Positions 16,680 through 25,842 of a stretch of 64,000 nucleotides of DNA are shown piece after piece. Both the position numbers and the translations under genes were made by a program. Position 1 is the stretch's first letter. Each line of letters opens with the position of its first letter. This stretch comes from Thermoproteota archaeon (GTDB lineage Archaea > Korarchaeota > JAOZGF01 > JAOZFZ01): contig JAOZFT010000032.1 in the NCBI GenBank assembly GCA_027492035.1, positions 10,233-74,232 of the forward strand, written 5' to 3'. The notes under the pieces were generated by a model. It ran no database searches. It worked only from the letters and a program-made list of their open reading frames with translations, and had not been told where the DNA came from.

Positions 16680-18359
16680 TTGTTTAATTCCAAAAAAATT
16701 GATGAAATGAAAAAGAGCATAGACAAGTGGGAAAAAACTACTTTAGAAGAATCCTTGAAGCTTAAAAGTGAGAGGAAAAAGGAATTCTTCACTTCTTCAA
16801 ACATAGTGGTTAAAAGGGTTTATACTCCCCTAGATATTGCAAACAAAGACTATCTAAAGGAAATAGGTTTACCTGGAGAATACCCTTTCACAAGAGGGAT
16901 TCATGCCACCATGTACAGGGCCAGAATATGGACAATGAGGCAGTTTGCAGGTTTTGGAACAGCCGAACAAACGAATAAAAGATTTAAATACCTACTTCAA
17001 CATGGAGAGACAGGTTTAAGTGTAGCTTTTGATTTTCCAACTTTGTGCGGGTACGATTCAGATGATTTAATGTCTAAGGGGGAAGTTGGAGCTTGTGGAG
17101 TAGCAGTTGACACTTTGAAAGACATGGAAATACTGTTTGAAGGGATTCCCTTAAATAAAGTAACTACAAGTATGACTATTAACGGCCCTGCAGCAACTAT
17201 TTGGTCCATGTACATAGTTACTGCTGAAAAACAAGGTGCAAAAAAGGAAGAACTCGGCGGCACAATCCAAAATGATATCTTAAAGGAGTATATGGCACAA
17301 AAGTCATTTATCTTTCCTCCTGAGCCCTCGCTTAAACTGGTGGTTGACACAATAGAGTATGCTTCAAAATACCTACCTAAATGGAACCCTATAAGTATTA
17401 GCGGCTACCATATAAGGGAAGCTGGAGCTAACGCTGTTCAAGAATTAGCTTTCACTTTAGCTGATGGATTAACATATGTTGAAGCCACTTTGGAGAGAGG
17501 TTTAAAAGTTGATGACTTCGCTCCACGCTTATCTTTCTTTTTCGCTTGCCACAATAACTTCTTTGAAGAAATAGCTAAGTTCAGGGCTGCAAGAAGGATA
17601 TGGGCTAGAGAAATGAAGGAAAGATTTCAAGCCAAGAAGAAAAGAAGTTTATGGTTAAGGTTTCATACCCAAACCTCAGGTTGCACATTAACAGCCCAAC
17701 AACCTTACAACAACATAGTAAGGGTTGCTATTCAAGCTTTGGCTGCTGTGCTTGGGGGTACTCAAAGTTTACACACTAACAGCATGGATGAAGCATTAAG
17801 TTTACCTACTGAATTCGCTGTAAGAATAGCTTTGAGAACGCAGCAAATAATAGCCCATGAATCAGGCGTAACTGATACAATAGATCCGTTAGGGGGGTCA
17901 TATTATGTTGAATGGTTAACTGATAAAATGGAGGAGGAATGTTACAAATACTTTGACAAAATAGATAAGCTAGGAGGGGTTGTGGAGGGAATAAAAAGAG
18001 GGTTTTTCCAAAAAGAAATTGCTAATTCAGCTCATAAGTATCAAGAAGGTATAGATAAAGGGGAGATAATAGTGGTTGGTGTTAACGGCTACGCAACTGA
18101 AGAATTAATGCCTGTTCCCATTTTCAGAATTGAGCCAGAAGTTGAAAAGAAACAAATTGAAAGGTTAAAAAGGGTTAAAATGGAAAGAAATAGTAAGAAG
18201 GTTGAGGAAGCTATTGATCAACTTAAAAAAGCCGCTGAAAAAGAAGAAAACCTTATGCCTTACATAATAAATGCAGTGAAAGAGTATGCAACCTTGGGAG
18301 AAATCACTAAAGCTTTAAAAGAAATTTATGGAGAATATCATGAACTACTAATTTACTGA
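16680..18359 (+). CDS. Acyl-CoA mutase large subunit, non-canonical pocket (isobutyryl-CoA-mutase-like)
   Basis: TIM-barrel catalytic subunit of an adenosylcobalamin-dependent mutase, about 559 residues without its own B12 domain. Family motifs are intact, including WTMRQFAGFGTAEQTN, SISGYHIREAGA with the catalytic histidine, and [15 protein letters not shown]. The two residues that hold the free carboxylate of methylmalonyl-CoA are changed: the tyrosine of GPYATMY is His75 (GIHATMY) and the arginine before TYIFPP is Gln207 (AQKSFIFPP). The Gln matches what is known for isobutyryl-CoA mutase, so the substrate may be a monocarboxylic acyl-CoA. The TTG at 16680, after AGGGGA, is preferred over the ATG at 16662. 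Confidence 0.88.
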   Translation: MFNSKKIDEMKKSIDKWEKTTLEESLKLKSERKKEFFTSSNIVVKRVYTPLDIANKDYLKEIGLPGEYPFTRGIHATMYRARIWTMRQFAGFGTAEQTNKRFKYLLQHGETGLSVAFDFPTLCGYDSDDLMSKGEVGACGVAVDTLKDMEILFEGIPLNKVTTSMTINGPAATIWSMYIVTAEKQGAKKEELGGTIQNDILKEYMAQKSFIFPPEPSLKLVVDTIEYASKYLPKWNPISISGYHIREAGANAVQELAFTLADGLTYVEATLERGLKVDDFAPRLSFFFACHNNFFEEIAKFRAARRIWAREMKERFQAKKKRSLWLRFHTQTSGCTLTAQQPYNNIVRVAIQALAAVLGGTQSLHTNSMDEALSLPTEFAVRIALRTQQIIAHESGVTDTIDPLGGSYYVEWLTDKMEEECYKYFDKIDKLGGVVEGIKRGFFQKEIANSAHKYQEGIDKGEIIVVGVNGYATEELMPVPIFRIEPEVEKKQIERLKRVKMERNSKKVEEAIDQLKKAAEKEENLMPYIINAVKEYATLGEITKALKEIYGEYHELLIY

Positions 18360-18817
18360 ATTAGGAATTCTGCACTCTAATAAACTAATTTTTTAGGCCA
18401 TGTTCCGCATACTGCATAACTTCACTGTTTTTTGGTTCAGTTTTTCTTTATAATTCCCTCTGCAGCAGATAAATTTATAGTGAAGCGTCATAGAACTTGT
18501 ATTTAGGTTTCAGGTTTTCTTTAAGCCCTTTTTTCTGGCGTTATTAACATCTTCATATTTAGCCAATTCATAACTTAGAACCTTCAGTCTTGACCAGCTT
18601 CTTCAAAATAAATACTACATTTTTGGGAAACTTCCACAACTTTAAATCTACTTCTCTTGCTTTATTTGACCCGGTGTAGGAAAATTGTTTTAAGGAGAGT
18701 TTTAACTGGTAGGAACTTATCTTGGAATATAAAAACGTTCATTTATAATATCTTTAAGTTTTTTAAATGAACAAAATGGAATTGATCAACATAAAGATTT
18801 TTTGCGGGTGTAGTGGA
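18360..18817. other. Intergenic region with possible decayed coding trace
   Basis: About 450 bases before the adenosyltransferase gene. A/T boxes near 18740-18760 could serve as its promoter. On the minus strand 18510-18596 a 29-codon stretch reads like coding sequence (ending LAKYEDVNNARKKGLKKT) but has no start or upstream continuation because stops close the frame. I see no RNA gene. Confidence 0.35.
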
Positions 18818-19348
18818 GTGAAGAAACTTAAGAAGGGCCTTGTCCAAGTTTATACAGGTAACGGTAAAGGTAAAACAACCGCTGCTTTAGGTTTGGCTTT
18901 AAGGGCTTTAGGTCACGGTTACAGGGTTTGTATGGTTCAATTTATGAAAGGTGGGATAAGGTACGGTGAAATAGAGATTGCTAAAAAACTTGACAATTTT
19001 GAGGTTAAGAGTTTTGGGAGGCCTGAATTTGTAGATAAAAACAATCCAGAAGAAATAGATATAAAATTAGCCCATGAAGCTTTAAACTACGCCTCTGAAA
19101 TAATTAAATCTAGGAAATGTGACATAGTGATCCTAGATGAAATTAATGTCGCCCTCGAGTGGAAACTCATAAAGCTAGGTGATGTCCTAGATATATTAAA
19201 AAGTAAACCTGAAGATGTAGAAATTATTTTGACAGGTAGATACGCCCCTAAAGAAATAATTAACTTAGCTGATTTAGTTACTGAAATGAAAGAAATTAAA
19301 CATCCTTACCAAAAGGGTGTAAAGGCTAGGGAAGGGATAGAGTTTTAG
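18818..19348 (+). CDS. cobO: Cob(I)alamin adenosyltransferase, CobA/CobO/BtuR type
   Basis: Makes adenosylcobalamin from ATP and cob(I)alamin, the cofactor of the flanking mutases. The N-terminal P-loop QVYTGNGKGKTTAALGLALRA is the family signature, followed by VQFMKGG, the VILDEIN Walker B segment and LTGRYAP. The family runs about 170-200 residues. I favour the GTG at 18818, seven bases after GGGTG, which removes an odd Cys-rich leader; an ATG at 18767 is also in frame. It lies downstream of the first mutase gene. Confidence 0.9.
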   Translation: MKKLKKGLVQVYTGNGKGKTTAALGLALRALGHGYRVCMVQFMKGGIRYGEIEIAKKLDNFEVKSFGRPEFVDKNNPEEIDIKLAHEALNYASEIIKSRKCDIVILDEINVALEWKLIKLGDVLDILKSKPEDVEIILTGRYAPKEIINLADLVTEMKEIKHPYQKGVKAREGIEF

Positions 19349-19393
19349 AGGGAGAAAGAAGCTTTCTTTAACCTCTTCAATCCATTTTCTTTG

Positions 19394-19744
19394 TCAAGTT
19401 GCTGGTTTGAATTTGAAACCATAAACTTCTTTACTGTCTATTTTTCTCAGAAAACCCCATACTGGCTTCATCTTCATTCCTATTTCGACATTTTCTGAAG
19501 TTAATTGCCCAGTTGCTCTAACCCCGTTTTCAAATTCAACAATGCCTAAAATTAAGGGTTTCTCTTCAACTCCTTTAGGTGTAGCGTAAAGTTTGGTATA
19601 AGTTATTAGTTTGCATTTGTCACCTAGTTCGACTTTTTCGAATTCTCGAGAGTCACAGTTCATACACACAGCATGTTTAGGGTAATATATCCTTCCGCAA
19701 CGCTTACACCTGTATCCAATCATCCTCTTTTCTGTTTCATTCAT
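19394..19744 (-). CDS. DUF35 OB-fold acyl-CoA-binding protein with zinc ribbon
   Basis: A 116-residue protein with an N-terminal rubredoxin-like zinc ribbon (CKRCGRIYYP and CMNCDSREF) and a C-terminal OB-fold. DUF35 proteins partner with thiolase-fold enzymes; in archaea they bridge thiolase and HMG-CoA synthase, and in steroid degradation they partner with the aldolase Ltp2. Here it follows the thiolase-like gene by three bases, so the two proteins very likely form a complex. No HMG-CoA synthase is adjacent. Confidence 0.88.
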   Translation of the reverse strand: MNETEKRMIGYRCKRCGRIYYPKHAVCMNCDSREFEKVELGDKCKLITYTKLYATPKGVEEKPLILGIVEFENGVRATGQLTSENVEIGMKMKPVWGFLRKIDSKEVYGFKFKPAT

Positions 19745-19747
19745 TTC

Positions 19748-20932
19748 TTAATCCCCTCTTTTTAAAACGAAAGCTACAACGTTACTTCCGAAACTGAAAA
19801 AGTTACAGGAGAAACCTATTTCAGCGTTTTCAACCTGCCTTTCCCCAGCTTCGTTTCTAAGCTGCCAGACTAACTCCACTATTTGTGCAGCCCCTGTAGC
19901 TCCTACAGGATGGCCTCGTGCTTTCAATCCACCCGAGGGGTTAATTGGTATTTTTCCACCTATTTCTGTTAACCCTTCTTCTAAGGCCTTATGTCCTTCT
20001 CCCTTTTTAAAGAAACCAGCTTCTTCGCTTTCAGCTATTTCAAGTATGGTGAATGCGTCATGCAGCTCAGCTACATCTACATCTTTAGGTTCAACCTTAG
20101 CTATTTCAAATGCTTTCTTAGCTGCTATTCTTAAAGATTTAATTTCTGTCGGATCCTCTCTTTCGTGGACAGCTTGAACCTCTGTAGCCTGGCCAAAACC
20201 TATTATTTCAACAGGTGTGTCAATGTATTTCTTTGCTTCCTCTAATGGGCATAGAATAACTGAGGCTGCGCCGTCACTTACGGGGCAGCAATCATAAAGT
20301 CTTAGGGGGTCAGCTATAACTGGGTTTTTTATTCCGGATTTTTCAGGGTATAGTATGTCGTCAACAGTTACTGCTTTATGTATGTGTGCATAAGGGTTTT
20401 TTAAAGCATTTTTATGGTTTTTTGCTGCAACCATTGCTAAATGTTTCCTTTCTACACCGTATTTATGCATGTAAAGCCTGGTAAACATTCCAGCTAAAGA
20501 AGGTAATGTTACTCCTTGTGCATATTCAGCTTCAGGATGAGTCATGGTAGCTATGAAATCAGTGATTTCATTTCCAGTTGTAACCCTCATTTTTTCACCT
20601 GCAGCCACTAATACTTTGTCAAAATAACCTGAAGCCACTGCCAAAAAACCATTTTTTATGGCTGAAGAACCTGAAGCAGTTCCGTTCTGTACGGTGTCAA
20701 CAGCTGCTGGTAAAAGGTTTAAGTTGGCTGTTAAAGCTGTAGCTAAACCTGTTTGGTGATTAAGCAATAAACTACCCATGTTTCCCACATAAACAGCATC
20801 TATTTGTTTATTGTCTAAGTTTGAGTCATCTAAAGCTTTTAAAGAAGCTTCAGTTAAAAGATCCATCAAGGTTGCATTTTCGTGTTTACCGAATTTAGTC
20901 ATGCCGCACCCAATTATTGCCACTTTCCTCAT
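19748..20932 (-). CDS. Thiolase-superfamily protein lacking the usual active-site cysteine
   Basis: Clear thiolase fold: start MRKVAIIGCGMTKFGKHE, HDAFTILE (usual NExF position) and GGLKARGHPVGATGAAQIVE with the conserved histidine, in about 395 residues. The nucleophile segment, normally EAACASG, reads QNGTASG, so a threonine (residue 85) replaces the acyl-accepting cysteine. The C-terminal catalytic cysteine region is FSCNFFSFGS rather than a CxGG-type motif. A normal acetoacetyl-CoA thiolase reaction is therefore unlikely; it may be an aldolase-like or acyl-CoA-binding relative. The ATG at 20932, after GGGAGGT, is preferred to a longer frame from 20983. Confidence 0.85.
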   Translation of the reverse strand: MRKVAIIGCGMTKFGKHENATLMDLLTEASLKALDDSNLDNKQIDAVYVGNMGSLLLNHQTGLATALTANLNLLPAAVDTVQNGTASGSSAIKNGFLAVASGYFDKVLVAAGEKMRVTTGNEITDFIATMTHPEAEYAQGVTLPSLAGMFTRLYMHKYGVERKHLAMVAAKNHKNALKNPYAHIHKAVTVDDILYPEKSGIKNPVIADPLRLYDCCPVSDGAASVILCPLEEAKKYIDTPVEIIGFGQATEVQAVHEREDPTEIKSLRIAAKKAFEIAKVEPKDVDVAELHDAFTILEIAESEEAGFFKKGEGHKALEEGLTEIGGKIPINPSGGLKARGHPVGATGAAQIVELVWQLRNEAGERQVENAEIGFSCNFFSFGSNVVAFVLKRGD

Positions 20933-21136
20933 TTTCTTTCTTACCTCCCAGGGAAATGGATAAGAATGGTCACTTACCTTCACTTTTTAAATTTTCCCTT
21001 TAATTCCTCCCTGTTTTGTTGGAATAGAAAACTTTTTTAAGTGAAGGGAAGAGAATTTCTTTGTTCACTTATTTAACGCTCTGTTGTCACATTTTTTTCA
21101 ATGAAGGTTTTTGGAGGCTTATAAAGGGTATAAATA

Positions 21137-22822
21137 ATGAATAGGAGCAATTTAGAAAAAATAAGTAAGGGCAAAAAGGAATGGGAGGAAAAACAATTGA
21201 AGAACCTTTTGAAGAAAGCACCTGAAAGAAAGAGTGTTTTCAAAAATTCCTCAGGAATAGAAGTGGGAAGGGTCTACACCCCCCTTGAGATCCAAGGTTT
21301 TGATTACTTAACCAAGTTAGGCTTCCCCGGCAGTTACCCTTACACTAGAGGCCCCTATGCAACAATGTATAGAGGCAGGTTATGGACCATGAGGCAATAC
21401 GCCGGCTTCGGAACAGCTGAAGAAACAAATAAACACTTCAAATACTTGCTGAGTCAGGGTCAGACAGGTTTAAGTGTAGCTTTCGACTTGCCTACACAGA
21501 TAGGCTACGACTCTGATCACCCCTTAGCTAGAGGGGAAGTAGGGAGGGTGGGTGTAGCTGTTGATTCATTAAAAGACATGGAAATACTATTTCAGGGGAT
21601 TCCTCTGGACAAAGTAAGCACCTCAATGACAATTAATGCACCCGCCAATGTGTTATTGGCGATGTACTTAACCCTAGGGGAAATGCAAGGTATAAATAGA
21701 TCTCTTTTAAGAGGAACTGTTCAGAACGACATATTGAAGGAATACATTGCTAGGGGAACCTACATCTTTCCTCCAACACCCTCACTGAAAATAGCTGTAG
21801 ATGTTTTTGAATTTTGTTCGAAAGAAATGCCTAAATGGAACTTCATAAGCGTAAGTGGCTACCATATGAGAGAAGCTGGGGCTAATGCTGTTCAAGAATT
21901 AGCTTTCACTTTAGCTGATGGGTTAGCTTACATAAATGCTGCTTTAGAAAGAGGTTTAAAAATTGATGACTTTGCTCCCAGGATCTCCTTCTTTTTCGCT
22001 TGCCACAATAACTTCTTCGAAGAAATAGCTAAGTTCAGGGCTGCAAGAAGGTTGTGGGCTGAAATTTTAAAGGAAAAGTATTCTCCAAAGAAAGAAAGAT
22101 CCTTACTTATGAGGTTCCACACTCAAACCTCAGGTTGTACATTAACTGCTCAGCAGCCTATGAACAATATAATACGTGTAGCTTATCAAGCTTTGGCTGC
22201 TGTGCTTGGGGGTACTCAAAGTTTACACACTAACAGCATGGATGAAGCCCTATGTTTACCCAGTAAACAATCAGTTAAGATTGCTTTAAGAACTCAACAA
22301 ATCCTAGCTTATGAAACAGGCGTCTCTGACACTATAGACCCCTTAGGTGGATCCTATTACCTTGAATGGTTAACTGATGAATTAGAAGAAAAAGCTAGGA
22401 AGTATATTGATGAAATAGAGGAAATGGGGGGAATGGCGAAAGCTATTGAGAAAGGATTTATCCAGAAGGAAATACTTGAAACAGCTTATCACTACCAGAA
22501 AGAAATAGAGAAAGGAGAAACTGTAGTTGTGGGAGTGAATAAATTCAAGGAAGAAAGGGAAGAAATAAAAATTGAAATTTTCAACGTTTCAAAACTTGAA
22601 GAAACAGCTAAAATGCAAATTAAAAAACTTCAAATAGTTAAAAGAGAAAGGAATAAGTCTAAGGTTGAAGAGGCATTGTGTAAACTAGGTAAAGCGGCTG
22701 AAAAGAATGAAAACCTTGTACCTCCAATAATTGAGGCAGTTAAAGCTTATGCCACTTTAGGAGAAATATGTGGTGTGTTAAGAAACATTTATGGGGAGTA
22801 TAGAGCCCCAAATATTCTTTAA
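21137..22822 (+). CDS. Methylmalonyl-CoA mutase large (catalytic) subunit
   Basis: Second mutase barrel, 561 residues. It keeps the methylmalonyl-CoA carboxylate-binding pair: Tyr74 in RGPYATMY and Arg206 in ARGTYIFPP. The rest of the barrel ([46 protein letters not shown]) is canonical, so interconversion of methylmalonyl-CoA and succinyl-CoA is expected, with the B12 subunit from 15237. The epimerase follows 16 bases later. Three tracts are nearly identical at DNA level to the paralogue at 16680 (see findings). Confidence 0.94.
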   Translation: MNRSNLEKISKGKKEWEEKQLKNLLKKAPERKSVFKNSSGIEVGRVYTPLEIQGFDYLTKLGFPGSYPYTRGPYATMYRGRLWTMRQYAGFGTAEETNKHFKYLLSQGQTGLSVAFDLPTQIGYDSDHPLARGEVGRVGVAVDSLKDMEILFQGIPLDKVSTSMTINAPANVLLAMYLTLGEMQGINRSLLRGTVQNDILKEYIARGTYIFPPTPSLKIAVDVFEFCSKEMPKWNFISVSGYHMREAGANAVQELAFTLADGLAYINAALERGLKIDDFAPRISFFFACHNNFFEEIAKFRAARRLWAEILKEKYSPKKERSLLMRFHTQTSGCTLTAQQPMNNIIRVAYQALAAVLGGTQSLHTNSMDEALCLPSKQSVKIALRTQQILAYETGVSDTIDPLGGSYYLEWLTDELEEKARKYIDEIEEMGGMAKAIEKGFIQKEILETAYHYQKEIEKGETVVVGVNKFKEEREEIKIEIFNVSKLEETAKMQIKKLQIVKRERNKSKVEEALCKLGKAAEKNENLVPPIIEAVKAYATLGEICGVLRNIYGEYRAPNIL

Positions 22823-22838
22823 AAAAGGGTGAAAGATA

Positions 22839-23237
22839 ATGTTTAAGAAGATAGACCATATTGGAATAGCTGTCAAAGACCTTGAAGAAACCATGAAAAA
22901 ATTTAAGGATGTTTACGGTTTAGAACTGCATAAAGTAAGGGAAGTGAAGGATCAAAAAGTGAAAATTGCAGTTTTTAAAATAGGTGAAACCAAAATAGAA
23001 CTTCTTGAACCAACCGAAGAAGAAAGTGCAGTTGGAAGATTTATTCGAAAAAGAGGGGAAGGTTTCCATCACATAGCTTTTCAAGTTGAAGATTTAGGAT
23101 CTACATTGGAAAAAATTGAGGGGGCAGGCATAAAAACAGTGACTGATAAGCCGACTTTAGGCTACGAAAACCACAAAATCATTTTCTTGCATCCAAAAAC
23201 AACTAACGGCGTATTAATAGAACTTGTGGAAAAGTAA
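22839..23237 (+). CDS. mce: Methylmalonyl-CoA epimerase
   Basis: A 132-residue vicinal-oxygen-chelate protein. Metal-ligand positions of the epimerase are recognisable: KIDHIGIAVKDLEE (His7), IELLEPT, GFHHIAFQVED and VLIELVEK. It interconverts the two epimers of methylmalonyl-CoA ahead of the mutase. The gene lies directly after the canonical mutase with an AAAGGGTGA ribosome site, supporting a functional pair in propionyl-CoA metabolism. Confidence 0.93.
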   Translation: MFKKIDHIGIAVKDLEETMKKFKDVYGLELHKVREVKDQKVKIAVFKIGETKIELLEPTEEESAVGRFIRKRGEGFHHIAFQVEDLGSTLEKIEGAGIKTVTDKPTLGYENHKIIFLHPKTTNGVLIELVEK

Positions 23238-23377
23238 AAAACTAAGTATTCTTCCTAAATTCTTTTCCTTACCTTTTAAAGTGGGTTTTTCCTTTAATTC
23301 AATATTAAGAAAAACTTTTAAAAAAGAAGATATGAAAACAGGTTATTCATTTAACTAGGAAAAAAAGGTGATCTGTA

Positions 23378-24652
23378 TTGGCTTCTTCAAGCATTAAGGA
23401 AGAGATAGAAAAGGCAAATCAGGAATCTGTTACAAGAATGATGGAGTCAGATCCACTGTGGGTCGATATAGGATTTGCTAAGAAAGTAATTCCGGGAATG
23501 AAGGATTATAAACTGATACATGCAGGTCCCCCAATTGAATGGGAAAGAATGAGCGGACCCATGAGAGGGGCAATAATAGGTGCTATACTCTACGAAAAGT
23601 GGGCTGAAACACCTAAAGAAGCTGAGGAATTAGCTAAGTCAGGTAAAGTTAGTTTCGAACCTAACCATCACTATAACGCAGTAGGTCCCATGAGCGGGGT
23701 TATTTCCCCAACTATGCCAGCAATTGTTCTGAAAGATAAAAAGTATGGGAACCAAACCTATTCTCTCCTTAATGAAGGAATAGGGAAAGTGCTCCGTTAC
23801 GGCGGCTACGACAAGGAAGTAATAGATAGGTTAAACTGGATAAGAGACGTCTTAGGCCCAGTTTTAGAAGCTACAATAAAGGAAGTAAAGAAGGAGAAGG
23901 AAGGTGTAGCTTTAAAACCAATTATGTCGCAGGCTCTCCACATGGGTGACGAATGCCATAACAGACATGTAGCTGCTACTTCTCTCTTCCTGAGGGAAAT
24001 AATTCCTTACATGATGCAGACAAGGTTAGACAAGAAAGACCTAATTGATGCATACAACTTCATGAACAAAAATAACTTCACTTTCCTAGGGTTCGCTATG
24101 GCTGCAGCTAAGGCAATGACTTTAGCAGCTCACAATATTAAGTACAGTACAATAGTGACTGTCATGAGTAGGAACGGTACAGACATAGGTATTTGGGTTA
24201 GTGGTTTAGGTAATGAATGGTTCACTGCACCAGCTCCTGTACCTAAGGGTGTTTGGTTCCCAGGGTTCAGTGAGAAAGATGCTAACCCTGATCTAGGAGA
24301 CAGCGCCATAATGGAAACAGCTGGTATAGGAGGATTTGCTATGGCGGCAGCACCCGCGATTGTAGCCTGGGTTGGAGGATCTGTTTCCTTCGCTGTTGAA
24401 AACACTAAAAAGATGCAAGAAATCTGTTACACCAAACATAAATACTTCACCATACCCTATCTTGAATTTGAAGGAACCCCTACAGGCGTAGATATAAGAA
24501 AGGTTGTGAAGACAGGGATAACTCCAACTATAAACACAGGCATTGCTCACAAGGAAGCAGGAATAGGTCAAGTGGGGGCAGGAATTGTGAAATTCCCAAT
24601 GAAGATGTTTAAAGATGCGTTAAAAGCCTTTGCAGAAAAATATGGGTTATAA
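23378..24652 (+). CDS. DUF1116 protein, oxamate carbamoyltransferase subunit AllG-like (YlbE family)
   Basis: A 424-residue cytoplasmic protein with the DUF1116 landmarks: DPLWVDIGFAKKVIPGM, LIHAGPPIEWERMSGPMRGA, HHYNAVGPMSGVISPTMPA and LNEGIGKVLRYGGYD. In E. coli the YlbE (AllG) protein works with FdrA (AllF) and YlbF (AllH) as oxamate carbamoyltransferase in anaerobic allantoin breakdown. All three partners occur in this window, on both strands. The TTG start is set by a full GGTGATC ribosome site. It is followed by the DUF2877 gene 50 bases later. Confidence 0.88.
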   Translation: MASSSIKEEIEKANQESVTRMMESDPLWVDIGFAKKVIPGMKDYKLIHAGPPIEWERMSGPMRGAIIGAILYEKWAETPKEAEELAKSGKVSFEPNHHYNAVGPMSGVISPTMPAIVLKDKKYGNQTYSLLNEGIGKVLRYGGYDKEVIDRLNWIRDVLGPVLEATIKEVKKEKEGVALKPIMSQALHMGDECHNRHVAATSLFLREIIPYMMQTRLDKKDLIDAYNFMNKNNFTFLGFAMAAAKAMTLAAHNIKYSTIVTVMSRNGTDIGIWVSGLGNEWFTAPAPVPKGVWFPGFSEKDANPDLGDSAIMETAGIGGFAMAAAPAIVAWVGGSVSFAVENTKKMQEICYTKHKYFTIPYLEFEGTPTGVDIRKVVKTGITPTINTGIAHKEAGIGQVGAGIVKFPMKMFKDALKAFAEKYGL

Positions 24653-24706
24653 AACCCATCCCTTATTCTTTTTTGCCTACAAAAATATGCGAAAGACCGA
24701 TTTTTG

Positions 24707-25666
24707 ATGCATTTAGAAAGTATTGGCGAAATAGCTTTAAATGAAATAACCAAGTCAGAAGGGGAAAGTAAATTAGGGACAGTGTTGAACGTTTTCAAAT
24801 CCACAGCCTACATAAAAACAATAAGTAATGAATTAATTATATTAACCACCCTCCCCTTAAAATCCCCTATAACCATGAACTTAAACTATAGAGGTAACCT
24901 TAAATCTGTTTTAAAACCTTTAGCAAAAATTAAAGTAAGGGACGGTAAACTTCAAACAAATGGTTTCACAGCATCTTTAGTTGAAGCCAAAAAATATGTT
25001 GTTCAAAAACAATGCCTTAACGCTGATGTATTGTTTTCTATTCTGGAAAAAGATTTCCGAAACATCCTTTCTCTCTTAAACCTTGAACTTTATAATGCAT
25101 CAATTACTTGGTTAAAAACTTATCAAGTAGTTACCGAAAAGTTTATGGAGTGTCTTAACGAAACTAAAAAATTGAAAAATAATTTACAGAACTCAATTTT
25201 AAATTTTTTAACTAAAATTATAGGGTTAGGGCCTGGTTTCACCCCTTCAGGGGATGACTTTGCGGCAGGTTTTCTTTTCATATTCAACACCTTTTCTCCC
25301 TTACTCAAACTTAAAAAAATAAAAATAAGCAATAGTATCCTCTTCTCCCACACAAATTGGGTTAGTGGAAAAATAGTAGATTATATACAGCGAGGTATTG
25401 CTGATGAAGTGCTTTACAAGGTTCTTTGCTGCTTAAAGAACCTTCAAAGGAATTCTTTAACAGATTCCTTCCTAGACCTGATTTCAAGGGGTCATACCAC
25501 CGGAGTAGATCTTGCGATGGGGTTTCTTGCAGCTATTTCCTTTCTACAAGATACTGCCTATAACTCAAGTTTAACTTCTAAACTGATCCTTTTCTTGCTT
25601 GAAAATACAAAGCAAGTTTTGTTTGTTGGGGGAGATGGGAACCTAAGGAAATTACCTAAGAACTAA
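24707..25666 (+). CDS. DUF2877 protein, oxamate carbamoyltransferase subunit AllH-like (YlbF family)
   Basis: A 319-residue protein with the hallmark DUF2877 segment IGLGPGFTPSGDDFAAGFLF near residue 180 and a C-terminal SRGHTTGVDLAMGFLAAI. The N-terminal half is a beta-rich domain with little conservation. In E. coli the family member YlbF (AllH) belongs to the oxamate carbamoyltransferase with FdrA and YlbE. It directly follows the DUF1116 gene. I use the ATG at 24707; a TTG precedes it directly and no strong ribosome site is visible. Confidence 0.85.
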   Translation: MHLESIGEIALNEITKSEGESKLGTVLNVFKSTAYIKTISNELIILTTLPLKSPITMNLNYRGNLKSVLKPLAKIKVRDGKLQTNGFTASLVEAKKYVVQKQCLNADVLFSILEKDFRNILSLLNLELYNASITWLKTYQVVTEKFMECLNETKKLKNNLQNSILNFLTKIIGLGPGFTPSGDDFAAGFLFIFNTFSPLLKLKKIKISNSILFSHTNWVSGKIVDYIQRGIADEVLYKVLCCLKNLQRNSLTDSFLDLISRGHTTGVDLAMGFLAAISFLQDTAYNSSLTSKLILFLLENTKQVLFVGGDGNLRKLPKN

Positions 25667-25842
25667 AACATTTATCTTTTTTCAGGGAGGAAAAGTAAAC
25701 ATTTAAAAATGAAGCCTTTCCTGTGAAAGGGTATTACCCATACTCCCCTACAATTCCTTTAATGAATGTCTCAGGGGGAAAACATGTTAAAGAACTGTTT
25801 TTCTTATTCTGAAAAGGGTGAAGTAATGCAGGTGAAATTTAT

